DNA of 64,000 bases from Craterostigma plantagineum (GCA_027422505.1 JAPQWV010000005.1:10359501-10423500), one strand, 5' to 3'; positions 32,789-44,188 are shown, counted from the stretch's first letter. Numbers and translations: made by a program. Notes: a model not told the origin generated them from the letters alone.

Positions 32789-34452
32789 TGTTGACCTTTT
32801 TTTTTTGTCCACGAGCGTTAGAGAGATTTGATGAACTATGTAATTGTAATGACGTTAGGTCTATAAATTCAGCAATTCGATGAATGATTAATATAATGTC
32901 TAAGTACATGATAATATTCGACCATGCATTATTTGTGAGCTATAAATTAGTTAAATTGTTGAATATTTGATTCACATGTGATTCTGTGATTTATTGATGA
33001 AAAATGTGATCGCGTGTTATTGACGTTTCATATGATAGGATATATCGTTCTGTGCTATTTATGGAAAAAAAACGTGTAAAATATCCTACCGGATTATATT
33101 AGGGAAATATGCTGTCTAAATATGGAAAGTGATATATCCATTGAGAATCGTTTATTCCTGAGTGAAACTTGCATCTACGATTTTTAAATGCATCCCGCTG
33201 AATTAATTGTGCAAAATCAATTTGATATCTTTCCTTGAGCTGATTAGGATATTATAATTAGGGAAGATTTGATTGATTGACTTTGTGGATAAGATGCAAA
33301 CATATGGTATGTGCTAAAAACGGATATGAGCTTTAGGAAGTTAAGCAATTCGGATATATATGTTCTGATCTGATTTATGTGCTAAACATGGTAAATATAT
33401 TAATCTGATACTATGTGCTAAACATGGAAAATGTTTGATATGTTGCTATCTCGTGTGCTAAACAAGGAAAGTAAATCTGGATTGACTTATTCTATTGATA
33501 GCAGGGAATCACATATGGAAAGTTCTGTTATGGTAAATATAATTCGAAATAATTGAATATGCCTTGAGAACGAATCTGAGCCTTTACATGGAATATAATC
33601 ATGCTTTAATGAGCTTATCACTTTTGTGAACATCTATTGTGAGCATGATCTACATGACATATTGACTACTCGAAAATTACATGGATTATATGCTTGATTT
33701 TGTGATTAATATTATGATTTGATTTTCCATGTAAATTATTGAATGAAAAGGTTTATATATGAGCAACACTTCATATTTTCGAGTCACTTAGAATTTGCGA
33801 ATATACGACTATGAGAGTTTTTTAGCAGAAACATCATTGAGAGATTCCTGAGCGTTCATTTGTAATAGCTTTCTGCCTACCTGAGCGATCAATTGCGAAG
33901 TACTGACAGTACTGAGATATTCCAACCTCCCACCATATATTCTGTCTTCGGACGTGAGCAATACCAAGGAGGCAAGGTCGACGTTTATGCACACGTGAAG
34001 GGAATGACGAGTTCCGAAGGCCCTTCGGTAGCGAGCTGTGTCTTGTCGGAATCAGGAGATTCCGAAGAACGAAACTCGGCGTGTGGTAACCTAGTGTGTC
34101 TAGTGTTCGACTTGTTTCGGTTGTGTATTGGGCTAATCAATCAGTTTTTTATCCATCTACGGTGCATTATAGTGATTGGTTAAACTGTTGAGGAGCAAAC
34201 CTCAAGGAGATGAGTAAACCCCAGTTGGGGACAACCTCTATAAAAATCATGTCTCGCATTTACTTTACAGTTATTTCCTTTTTGCAGTGTGACAGACCCG
34301 ACACACATCGGACGTAACTAGGATATATATCAGGCATACACATCACGCATTAGTAGGCATCTCTAAGTCACTACATCTTAGGATTTGTGAAAAGAAGAAG
34401 CATAAATTTTTATAAGCGTAATTCACCCCCTCTAGGCACATTTTTATCTTCA
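32789..34452 (+). mobile_element. 3' LTR of copia D1
   Basis: A 1664-bp LTR from TGTTGACC. Its 3' third aligns with the LTR of D2 (39074-40544): TCTTCGGACGTG, GGCCCTTCGGTAGC.AGCTGTG, a CAACT/AGTTG-type block and a TTCACCCCC.TCT end. A TATAAAA box lies at 34239. The extreme 3' end has diverged, so 34452 is approximate. Confidence 0.7.
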
Positions 34453-34482
34453 AATATGATAATTACAACTGCGTTCCAATTA

Positions 34483-34510
34483 CTAGTTTTTTACCCGTGC
34501 AATGCACGGT
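34483..34510 (-). mobile_element. Helitron-like 3' terminus 1
   Basis: On the minus strand, a CCGTGCATTGCACGG hairpin (6-bp stem, 3-nt loop) is followed by GTAAAAAA and CTAG, then a host T. Helitrons end in a short GC-rich hairpin followed by CTRR and insert between A and T. No 5' TC end was identified. Confidence 0.4.
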
Positions 34511-34694
34511 ATTAAATATATATGATTATGTGAATAAAAATATTAAATTGTATTTGAGTTGGTAGTTATTGTATATAAACATTGGATAGTGGGTTTGTTT
34601 TTCATTTTTATATTTATTTATTTATTTATTATATTTAATTATATTTGACATGTGACAATATTTGAGGGCACCTACATTTCTATTTCTATTCTAA

Positions 34695-34720
34695 CTAGTA
34701 ATTACCCGTGCAATGCACGG
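34695..34720 (-). mobile_element. Helitron-like 3' terminus 2
   Basis: The same hairpin CCGTGCATTGCACGG, then GTAATTA and CTAG plus T on the minus strand, 212 bp from terminus 1. Two like-oriented ends suggest nested or tandem non-autonomous copies. Confidence 0.4.
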
Positions 34721-35526
34721 AGTTAATTATGTATAAATATTAACTATTTATAGTAGTTTGTTTACTAACAATTAAGCTAAGATAAATGGGTATTTTAATT
34801 AAGCTAACATAATGGGTACTTTTTCTTAATATTATATTTATTTTTATTGTAATATTATTGTAGGACACGTGTCAACACCACAACAAAACTACATTTAAAT
34901 GTATATATAGGATATAAGATATAAGAAACACAATTATGATCATAATAATTACATTAAACAATGTTACTCTACATAATTAAATCGTTTGCTACTCGACGAT
35001 GCGAAAGAAAATTTCATGATGCGCATCACTGGTCGGATCGTTTTCGTAGCGCGCAGCGCGAAAATCTCTTTCATTCGTATTATGTTTTTATGATTATTAG
35101 CTTAATCGAAAGTATTGGGGAATTTTGTTTTGGTTTTCTTTTTTGTCTTTTTTTTTAGGATGTACATCATGATTGAAAGCTGAGTGATTGGTGGGAGACT
35201 TCTTACAATTGACAGTGAATTAATCGCCCGTTGATCATTCGATGTTATTATTTCGCATGAAGAAGAATATTGTTTGAGTTTGGGCAATCCTCAATTATTA
35301 TTTTCTTTTTCAAACACTATCTCGCCCATTAACATTGTCTTGGTAAACGTATGCCAACTCAGAGATTCGCTGTGAAATGATCATCATGATTGGGTCGATC
35401 ATCGATTTAAATAATGATATTAATACGTTGATGTTTAATATATATAGTCATGCTGGGTTGTAATTCATGCTGACATTGAACTCGATTATCCGAAAAAAGG
35501 TTGTATGATCTTCCTCTGTATCGAAG

Positions 35527-37581
35527 ATGGCGAGGCCGTCATCTAATTTCGTAAGCACACACTGAAATCTTATGCCATTTGAGGGTTTCATCTCTGCCTT
35601 CTTTTCCCACTACTTTTTAAGGATGAGAAATTTTGTAGTTTGTGATAAATCAATTGAACAAATTCTTGGTTCAGATGTTAACGTTCAGAGACCAAAGGGG
35701 TCGAAGAGCGTGTTTCTGCGGCTTTATTCCCGCCTTTTTTCTCTTCTTTACGCTGATCTTTATAGGGAGCTCAAAGGCTCCTCGGTTGGATAAAGGGGTA
35801 AGTGATCCATGGTTTATTTGATCCGTGTTCTTAAGACCTATATAGTTGGTGGAAGTACTCATTTTTGGAATATCGAACAGAAGCTGTCCAAATGGAGTTT
35901 AAAGGGAAATATTGACAAACTTACGACATGTGAGGTCTGTGATTACTGTATATTTATATATCCCAAAAGTTTATAACATAAGCTCAACTATGATTTGTTG
36001 TCACCTGTACTAGAATCGATGCAGGCCTCAAGGGAGTGAAATGTTGCCTAAAGGATTAGCTGCAATGACTACTAATTTCGAAAGGCGACCCTTATGGGGT
36101 TTACCAGAGGTAAAACCTTGTAGATGGCAATTTCAATTTTTTTCGATTTTGTTTTTCTTAGATAGAATGATTGTAATATATAAGGTGTTCTCATTGAGCT
36201 TGTAGAACCAAAAATGATAATTGTGCAAATGCAGAAGAAAAAGGGCTCAAAGAGTTTATTTGCTGTTGCTGTTGGTATAAAGCAGAAGAAAAACGTAGGA
36301 AAGATGGTCAAAAAGGTCCGATATTAGTCCATTTTCTCGGAACTTTCACCATGGGAATGGAAGTGTTGACTGATGATAACAATTATTCCTTTTCTTTAAA
36401 AATGCAGTTTTTAGATAGCGAATTTCTTGTGATGCTTTTCCATTACGATGGAAATGTTGATAAGTGGAAGGAGTTCGAATGGAGCAGCAGCGTGATACAC
36501 GTGTCTGCCGATAATCAAACTAAATGGTACATTCTCATGATTTTTTAAATATAGCAAATCCTTCCTTCCTAAAAGATTTTAAGGCTCCTTTAGGTTTTTT
36601 TGCCATAATTTCCATGCGTCAGAAGATCAGATAATGTCATGTAATTAGGTGGTTTGCAAAGAGATTCTTACATCCAGATACTGTAGCAGAGTACGATAAT
36701 GTCTTCTTGTGGGACGAAGACCTCGGCGTCGAAAACTTTAGCCCTAAACGGTGTGTATATACGCATATTGCTATTTTAGCGCATTGAATTTTACGCATTA
36801 TAATAAGAAGCATTTGTGCGTAAAATAAATGTAGATATTTGTCGATAGTCAAAAAAGAAGGGCTCGAGATATCACAGCCAGCTCTTGATAGTCGAAAATC
36901 GGAGGTACATCATCTTATTACCGCACGTTCGGGAAGATCAAAGGTGCACAGGTTCGTTTTCATTTTTCTCAGGTTTTCTTTTTTTTTTTTCTTTTTTCTG
37001 GTAAGATCCATAATTGTAACAACCATTACATTGATATGTCATAGGAGAGCTTTCAAGAATGATGGTAAGGGCGTGCAATGCGACGCCGAAAGCAGTTCCC
37101 CTCCATGCACAGGGTAAGAAAAAAAAATGGCACTTATATATTAATACTATGTTAGTTTTCTTTTGCTTCAATAATCGATGGTATGGCTTGTTTCTGCTTA
37201 TTTGGACAATCTTATAAAGTCAAACCACATACAAATAACAATCTTTCCAAGTTAGAAATGTATCAAGATCGTGTTTTGTTTTTTTAAATTTCACAGGTGG
37301 ATTGAAGTAATGGCGCCTGTGTTTTCAAGAGCTGCTTGGCGTTGTGTATGGTATATGATCCAGGTATATGGTATATTTTCATGAAATATAATAGAATATA
37401 GCAAGAACGTTTAGTGTTTGTCATCGATGAAGTGCAAGATTATAATTAATAATCACTTCATTTATACTCTTAATTACAGAACGATCTGATCCATGCTTGG
37501 GGACTTGACATTCGCCTTGGTTATTGCGTAAAGGTAATTCATTCTCCATGAATTCGACACGCCTTTTGTTTAATGAACATG

Positions 37582-37619
<38 letters not shown>

Positions 37620-38916
37620 TATATATATCTCCATGAATTCGACACGCCTTTTGTTTAATGAACGTGTACATATATATGTATATATACGTACTATTGCACT
37701 GCTATTCATTGTAGGGAGATCGGACGAAGAAAATAGGAGTGGTGGATGAAGAGTACATCGTTCACTATGGCCTTCCAACACTCGGCCAACCCGACAATAA
37801 TAAGGTTTAGAATTCTGCTTCCGTAATTTTTCCCAAAATCGATTTCAATCTTCTAATTTTTTGCTCTACAAAATCTTGTCCTACATCATTATCATAAATA
37901 ACACATTTTCGCCTACGTTTCTTTATCCTGGTCAACCATTAGTCACGAGTCTCAGTCTACGTAATAAAGTAAAAGAAGATATCAAATTCTTTCAAGTGTA
38001 ACAATTTTATATACAGTCATTTCCGACCATTTTTTGTCCTAGTCAATCACCGGCACTGAAGTAGCAATATCATGACACAACTTTCACTTCACCTAATAAA
38101 AATAAGTCGTCCTACCCTTCCTCAACATGCAAAAGAAATAGGTTTTTGTAAATGCTTTCATCCTTTTTTTTGTTGGGAACGTGAGGGATGATTGAAATGA
38201 CGTTTTTTAGGTGGAGTAAAATTTATGAAATGATATTGCCACTTCAGTGCCGGTAATTGTGGTGATTGACTAGTACAGAAAATGATTGGAAATGACTATT
38301 TATGATAAATGAATTAAACATACTGAACTAGATTTTTACTGGAAAGAGTTGAGTACTAAGTTATTTTCGAGAAAAGTTACGGAGCAAATTATTAGATGGT
38401 CTTCCTTCTTACATCAAGCATTTCGCCATTAGATTTAGTTTTCGTACTGTATTAAGTTATCAGATTTCATTACATTGAGTTTTTGCAGGCTAAAGAAGTA
38501 TCCGTTGCAGAAGTAGTATCTCAAACAAAAGAGGTACGACCAAGCATATATTTGCTATATTTCATTATTCTTTGAATGATATCCCATTTCTCTACTTGCA
38601 GGGATCATCATTGCAGCCCAAAGCAATCAACCAAAGACTAGAAGTAAGTTTTTGCCGCCCCTTCATTACCCTAAATTATTATTCGACTCAAACCAAAATA
38701 CCAAAATGTTACTTAGATATTCATTGTTGCTTCACCTTAGCGTCGATAATATTCATGAAGGGTGTAAAATGGGTTTGATTACAGGTGAGGAGACAATCAT
38801 GGAATGAATATAAGATATTCAAAAGGAGATGGAAGAAAGCAGCAGATGATGATGGGTGTTGGACCGATCGTTACCCCGTCGATATCAATCAAACCTCTGA
38901 ATGGCCTTTCATGTAA
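35527..38916 (+). CDS. DUF707-family protein gene, 14 exons, apparently complete
   Basis: Exons: 35527-35550, 35675-35797, 36014-36109, 36235-36315, 36408-36526, 36649-36750, 36835-36951, 37045-37113, 37297-37363, 37480-37533, 37715-37804, 38489-38533, 38602-38643, 38785-38916 (TAA). All junctions are GT-AG and phases agree, giving 386 residues without a stop. A basic segment and one hydrophobic segment (about 21-41, CFCGFIPAFFLFF onward) predict a signal anchor. The DUF707 core follows: RPLWGLPE (74), LFAVAVGIKQ (89), FHYDGNVDKW (119), AKRFLHPD and FLWDEDLG (151-174), GLEISQPALD, VMAPVFSRAAW, HAWGLDIRLGYC and a C-terminal YKIFKRRWKKA with CWTDRYP. The family (Pfam DUF707) is plant-wide, ~380-430 residues, of unknown biochemical role. 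Exon 1 and the exon 3 acceptor are the least certain parts. Confidence 0.88.
37543..37690 (+). repeat. TA microsatellite between duplicated 40-bp units in an intron
   Basis: In intron 10 of the DUF707 gene a ~40-bp unit with ATGAATTCGACACGCCTTTT occurs at about 37543-37582 and again at 37629-37667, separated by a (TA)n run (37585-37617). The unit starts close to the splice donor. Confidence 0.75.
38015..38297. mobile_element. Foldback MITE in intron 11 of the DUF707 gene
   Basis: The left arm 38015-38073 (AGTCATTTCC...GGCACTGAAGT) is complementary to the right arm 38230-38297 over ~60 bp with a few mismatches and a short indel. No transposase and no certain TSD; family not assigned. Confidence 0.6.
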
Positions 38917-39073
38917 TTGATTAAAGGCAAAAACACACCATTCTTTTGACTTATAATTTATAAATAACCAGATTATTATTATTCTTATATTATTTATTCC
39001 ACAAGTTTAACTGAACAATTTCCACTTCTGTTTTCAAGTCCCATCAGTTTACTTATTTGTATACTATTACTAT
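38917..39073 (+). other. 3' flank of the DUF707 gene
   Basis: AT-rich sequence between the stop codon and the D2 LTR; it probably holds the 3' UTR. The D2 LTR begins only ~157 bp after the stop, so the polyadenylation site lies in this short interval or within the LTR. Confidence 0.5.
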
Positions 39074-40544
39074 TGTAGACGTTTTTGGTCCAAAAGACTA
39101 TGAGAGTTTTGATTATTCCAAGTAACTATGTATTATGGGGGGTACAATTTAGAAAACTCGATATGTATGATTTATGATGTTTAAGTATGTAAAAATATTC
39201 GATTAAGTGCTTCACTTTGATTAAATTGTTAAAATAATCGAATTTGTGTGATCTTGTGCTTAACTGGAATATTGCTGTGATCACCTGGTTAAGAACGTTC
39301 TCGTATGAATGGAATCTCACTGTGTGCTATATATGGAAAATATATCATGTTGAGTGATATGTGAACTGTCTGTGAGATTGAGTTATTTTAGGAAAGAATA
39401 TCGATGTGATCACCCGGATATGAATGAGAATGCTATATATGGAAAAGATATTCTGATTAAGTGCTTACATGTGATTGATTTATTTTAGGAAAGAATATCA
39501 ATGATATATCCGGTTGAGTGATATCTTATTTGACTTTTAAATCAGTAAATCATAATCTATCTTTCCTTATGCGACTTGGAATTTATATTTCGGAAAGTGA
39601 TTAATTGATTGGGCTTATATGTAGTAATATGCTGATTGAGTCTATATATGGAATGTGCTGACAAACAGATGAGATTACCATGGAATGAAAGTAAGCCTCA
39701 AGTATTTATGGTAAGAATTCATGTATGACCGTTGAGCTTAATTGGTTTATTCTTGGCATGATTATTTGAGTTAATGCACGTGATTATTGAGCCTTCTCTT
39801 GCATATTATGTGCTTAACTTTCCTTGTGAAGTGAAGAAGCAATTCGAGGTCTATATACAAGATAAACACTTCACGTTGAAGGGTTCGAAACGAACACACA
39901 AGCAAACGAATCCCTTAGAGTGATTAAGCTTAATTTGCGATTTATTCGTAGTTTGTGTTGAGCCTAAATTTGCGAATTTGTACCTGTGAGCATCCTTTAG
40001 CATCACCCTACTCTAAAACCCTTGTCTTCGGACGTGTTGTATCTTCAGACGTGTTGAGCGCACAAAGGAACACGAGTGGAGTCTTCGCACGTGGAGGGAC
40101 GAATTTGGTGGATTCGGTGGCCCTTCGGTAGCAAGCTGTGTCCAGTCGGGGAATTGGTTTCCTGGGTAAACGACGTGGAACGAAACTTGGTGTGCGACAG
40201 CCTAGAACGAGGTCTAGTATCCATAGTGCTTTTGTTGTGTACGGGTCAATCATTTTGTAACCATAACTGGTAATACCTAGTGATTAGTTGGAACTCTTGG
40301 GGAGATCGCACCCCAAGGACAGACCCAGAACGCAAGCAAATAACTTGGTAATATCGTTGAAACGTTTTATGAAAATAACTTGATATTTTGTGAAATAGGG
40401 TTAGGGAGATAACGTTGATAATCTTACTGCTTTCAGGGATATAACACACTCTGCGATTATCTTCTTAAAGAAAAATATTTTTCAAAGAAAAACAAGACAA
40501 AATTTTTGTAGCCTAATTCACCCCCATCTTAGGCATATTTTACA
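39074..40544 (+). mobile_element. 5' LTR of copia D2
   Basis: A 1471-bp LTR from TGTAGACGTTTTTGG to ATTTTACA, followed after seven bases by a tRNA-Met PBS. It aligns with D1 (32789-34452), most clearly in its last ~550 bp. It is AT-rich in the first kb, with repeated ATATATGGAAA-type words. Confidence 0.75.
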
Positions 40545-40551
40545 CTTTATT

Positions 40552-40563
40552 TGGTATCAGAGC
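40552..40563 (+). other. Primer binding site of copia D2 (tRNA-iMet)
   Basis: TGGTATCAGAGC, a perfect initiator tRNA-Met complement, seven bases downstream of the LTR. Confidence 0.85.
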
Positions 40564-40607
40564 AAGGTTACTCAACGAAAGGCCTAACACGCCTGAGTTA
40601 AGATCTA

Positions 40608-40900
40608 ATGGCTTTTTCGAGTGTTGATGTATTTGCAGAGGGTCAATCCCACTCTAGGCCGCCTCTCTTTGATGGAACGAACTATGCAGTGTGGAAGAAT
40701 CGTATGATCGAGTTTTTGATCGCTGTCGACTACGATCTTTGGGAGACAATCATTAATGGACCATATACGGCTAACAAAACCGATGGAACTCCAAAGGACG
40801 CTAAAGATTACACTGCTGATGACAAAAAGGAAATCACGCGAAACGCAAAGGCGAAAACATGCTCGCGTGCGCACTAACACGGAAATAATACATTCGGGTT
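40608..40900 (+). pseudogene. Copia D2: N-terminal gag fragment
   Basis: ATG 40608 opens a copia gag N-terminus: PPLFDGTNYAVWKNRMIEFL (DUF4219-like), then DYDLWETIINGPY and DDKKEITRNAKAK. A frameshift after AKAK and a stop break it, and at about 40900 it is joined to the end of the gag of element B in the opposite strand. The remainder of D2 is absent. Confidence 0.8.
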
Positions 40901-41731
40901 AGTTCTGTTCGGCTCGATGTCGGAGTCCGGTTCCTCTTCCGACTCTGATGATGAAGGTGGCCTAACGATCTTTTCCTTTCTTGACCTTGTGCTCCTCTTC
41001 TCCACGACTAAGGCAACCGTGTCATCAGTTTGTTTGCCTTTCTGCTCTTTGGTAATCTCGCGGATATCCTCCTCATGCTGAGCGAGATTATCGAACACGG
41101 CATGGACATCCAACTCCTCTAGATCTTTGTTTTGTCGTATTTGACTGGATATTTTCTTCCATTTCGTGGGCAGAGAGGATAGAAATCTTATGTTTGTCTC
41201 CTTGTTTGTCTTCGTTATTTCTATCTTCCTCATTTCATTGAGAATAGTGAGGTATCGTTGGTAGATCTCGTTTAGACTCTCCTCCGGCTTTGCTTTGAGT
41301 GAGTCGTAAGCAGTGAGAATGTTCGCCTTCTTGGCCTTTATGCCAACTTCCGTCCTTTGCATCATCCTATGCAGCTCATCCCACATCCCTTTGGCCGATG
41401 TAAGGCTGTCGATTTGTCTGTATATATCATTGGGGATGCCCTGCATAAGGGTATTCATGGCTACTAGATCAGCCTTAGCTCGAGCTCTTTCCTCCAGAGA
41501 GTATTCTCTAGGCTCCTTTAGTCGCCTAGAAGCTGGAATTGCTGGAGTAGCTGTTTCGTCCCCGGGTACGTGAACCCAGAACTGTGCCGGTCCCTCTTCA
41601 AGGGACTTCAGTAGATTTTCGGCTTGATCCTTTAGAGCAATGAAATTCAGAAAGCGGCTTCTCCACACTGTGTATTCGCCTCTTTGCAAGATCGGCGGAC
41701 GGTTGTCATTTCCGAGTGAGTATGCATCCAT
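40901..41731 (-). pseudogene. Copia element B: gag, truncated at its 3' end
   Basis: Starts MDAYSLGNDNRPPILQRGEY, followed by a long uninterrupted copia gag core (RSRFLNFIALKDQAENLL, GIPNDIYRQIDSLTSAKGMW, EVGIKAKKANILTAYDSLKA, ILNEMRKIEI, FLSSLPTKWKKIS) and a Ser/Glu-rich region. The zinc knuckle found in A is missing: sequence switches to D2 gag near 40901. About 275 intact codons make this the best preserved gag of this lineage here. Confidence 0.85.
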
Positions 41732-42794
41732 GTTTGTATTGTAGTCGAGTTGTTGAAGGATCTTCGTTAATTGTTTTGAAGGTTGAAGATGATGTAATGT
41801 GCTTCACAAGTGACAAAATTCGTTAGTAGCGTTTGATTCGAAAATTAGATCGAGAATTATTTTCGATTCAATCTTAAAGTTTGATCGAAATTAATTCCGT
41901 CGAGATAGTGTACTGAGTACTGTTCTCGTGCGAGAAATTTTGTCAGCGAGATACTTTACGAGCGAGATAAATTGCTCAAAATCATTCGGTCGAGAAAAAT
42001 TTCTTGATCGTGAATTTATTTCGATCGTAAAGAAACAGTACGTTAGTAAGTTTCTCGACAAGTCAAAATAAATCTGTTGACTAGAAAAGTTTCTCGCCTA
42101 TAAATGATTTTCGCCTGGTCAAACGCTAAAAGGTTTGACTGAAAAAGTTTTTCGAGTGAAAGTTTTTACGCATGCAAAGTCAAAATAAGTCTATCTCGAA
42201 AAAGTTTTTCGCCATAATGCTCGAGAAATATTTCTAACTAAAATCGTTTCTACTGATGACGATTCTAGCGCTGACTTCGTATTCTGACCGAGAAAAATTC
42301 TCGCGCTAGGTTTATCGATCGAGAAACTAATCCGATCGCAAAACTTAGCGAGAAAAATTTGAGCAATCGAGAAAAATTCACAGAATACGATTAACACTAA
42401 TTCGAGCAAAAACAAAGAATCAGATAGTGAAATTTGAGGTAATTGCTCGCAATTAAGTACTAATCACGCACGAACAAGCAATTAAACACGTTATGAAGCA
42501 AAATATATCGAATTTGATCAAAATCAGAACGTGTTCTTCATGTTCTTCGCAAACAGTAACACACAGAAGCAATTCAATCCAAGAAATCTAAGTTTAAACT
42601 GCTACAGAACTGATCGCAATGACGATCTATCACTTAAACAACCACAGAAACACCAAATTCAAGTCAATTAAGCACAGAATTAAGCTATTGGATGAAAAAA
42701 GGTTTTCGCGCCAAACTGTTCTTCGATGAACAGTATCCAGAAAATGATTTTCGATCCAATTCTAACAATTTTCGATTCAAAACAGAACGAATCT
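41732..42794 (-). mobile_element. Leader of element B with CGAGAAA/TTTCTCG words
   Basis: A ~1.06-kb leader homologous to 54919-55979. At 41850-42370 the words TTTCTCG, CGAGAAA, GTTTTTCG and relatives recur roughly every 25-35 bp. No credible ORF. Confidence 0.7.
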
Positions 42795-42806
42795 GCTCTG
42801 ATACCA
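42795..42806 (-). other. Primer binding site following the shared A/B LTR (tRNA-iMet)
   Basis: Minus strand TGGTATCAGAGC, perfect, two bases after the LTR end at 42809. Confidence 0.85.
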
Positions 42807-42808
42807 AT

Positions 42809-43158
42809 TGTTAGGGCCTACGATTAACAACTCTACGATCCTAGCCTAGAATTCATAGTAATTCGATCGTTTAGATAAGCAATTGAATTCGATCGAAAAA
42901 CTCAAATGAAGAACAAGAGAGAGAATTCGAGTAGAGTGAGAAAGTTACTTTTGTTTCTCCCTAGAAATCAAATTGCAAGCCCTTCGGATCAATTCTCAAA
43001 ACTTTCTCTATTAAGCTCAATTGATTTACAAGTATTTATACCAAACAAACTTGGTATAAATATCAAACTAGTCCTAATCTAAGGACTACTATACAAAATG
43101 CCCCTAATTACAAGGACAAACTAATGAAATCAAGCACAATTACAAATAGTATTCTACA
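42809..43158 (-). mobile_element. Copia LTR shared by elements A and B
   Basis: A 350-bp LTR (minus strand TGTAGAATACT...CCCTAACA), homologous to 55994-56333 and 2381-2728. Upstream in element orientation is the RNase H end of A; downstream are the PBS, leader and gag of B. It therefore serves as 3' LTR of A and 5' LTR of B. It carries the TATA hairpin (43035-43060). Confidence 0.8.
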
Positions 43159-43499
43159 AAAAGGCTAGAATCCTCACTTATATGAAGTGGTGTGTCTTAG
43201 TGGAACAAACTCAATACCTAAGAAACACAAGAATGCGACTTAGACTGACAAAATTTAAGCAAGCAATCAGTCTCATGTCAGTGAATTCTATTCTGACGTA
43301 GATCGAGCATCCTAAAGATATCGTCATACCCCTAATATTATACTTATATGTACATATTTTTTTTTTCTTTATTTTTATTTAAATGAAAAATTTCACGCAA
43401 GATATAACATTTGTTAAGTATAGAAAACAAATAGCATAGAATACGTGAAAGCACATAGGATCACATCATGCACAAATCACGGAAGGTTCAACATGCCTA
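43159..43499 (-). mobile_element. Element A: 3' untranslated end
   Basis: ~340 bp of AT-rich sequence between RNase H and the LTR, with a T/A homopolymer tract near 43360. No polypurine tract is visible directly before the LTR (the minus strand reads TTCTAGCCTTTT there), unlike the copy at 2372-2380. No accessory ORF. Confidence 0.55.
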
Positions 43500-44188
43500 A
43501 TTTTCCGACAAGGAATTGGAACCTTTTTTCGTCCAAAGCCTTGGTGAAAATGTCGGCTAGTTGATGTTCCGTGTTCACAAAATACATGTCAATCGTGCCT
43601 TTTTCTACGTGATCTTTGATGAAGTGATATCATATGTCTATGTGTTTTGTGCGTGAGTGGTGAACAGGATTACATGTAATCGCAATGGCACTTTGGCTAT
43701 CGCTATAAATGGGTATATTATTTAGATTATCATAATTGCGAAGCTGAGTCCGCATCCATAGCATTTGCGAGCAACAGCTGGCAGCCGCGACGTATTCTAC
43801 CTCGGCCGTCGATGTTGAGACGCAGTTTTGCTTTTTGGATGACCAGCAGACTAGTTTTTCGCCTAGGAATTGAGCGCCACCGGATGTGCTTTTCCTGTCC
43901 ATTCGGCAACCTGCGTAGTCAGCACAGTATAGCTAATTAATTTGAAATTTGTTCCTTTAGGATACCATAGTCCTAGGAGGTGCCCTTAAGGTAACGCAGA
44001 ATTCGCTTCACCGCAAGCATGTGAGATTCTTTGGGATTGGCTTGAAAACGGGCACATAGACATGTGGTAAACATGATGTCTGGCCGGCTTGAGGTGAGAT
44101 AAAGAAGAGAGCCGATGATGCTGCGATATAATGTAATGTCGACCGCTTTTCCTGTGGGATCGGCATCCAACTTGCAGCTTGTGGACAT
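43500..44188 (-). pseudogene. Element A: RNase H
   Basis: PTGKAVDITLYRSIIGSLLY, LTSSRPDIMFTTCLCARFQA and AVKRILRYLKGT (44188-43973), then, after a frameshift, MDRKSTSGGAQFLGEKLVCW, TAEVEYVAAASCCSQMLWMR and YSDSQSAIAITCNPVHHSRT with KHIDI. A stop ends the frame at 43630, and HQLADIFTKALDEKRFQFLV can be read beyond it. Catalytic Asp/Glu residues are present but the frame is broken. Confidence 0.85.

Larger units (their letters stand above)
34453..35526 (+). other. Upstream region of the DUF707 gene
   Basis: About 1.07 kb between the D1 LTR and the first predicted codon. It holds two Helitron-like 3' termini in its first 270 bp; the rest is AT-rich and unique-looking, with no coding or LTR signal I recognise. 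The promoter is presumably within 35000-35520, but I see no decisive TATA box. Confidence 0.5.

Noticed and set aside
35527..38916. DUF707 locus as a processed retrocopy or captured Helitron cargo
   Set aside because: It keeps 13 introns with normal junctions and both ends of the protein, so it is not a retrocopy. Cargo of a Helitron cannot be excluded, but no matching 5' end was seen.
40552..40563. tRNA-like sequences at PBS positions as tRNA genes
   Set aside because: They are 11-18 nt complements of tRNA 3' ends directly next to LTRs, without a cloverleaf.
41313..41573. Plus-strand ORF opposite element B gag
   Set aside because: Antisense to a recognisable copia gag; no independent evidence of coding.
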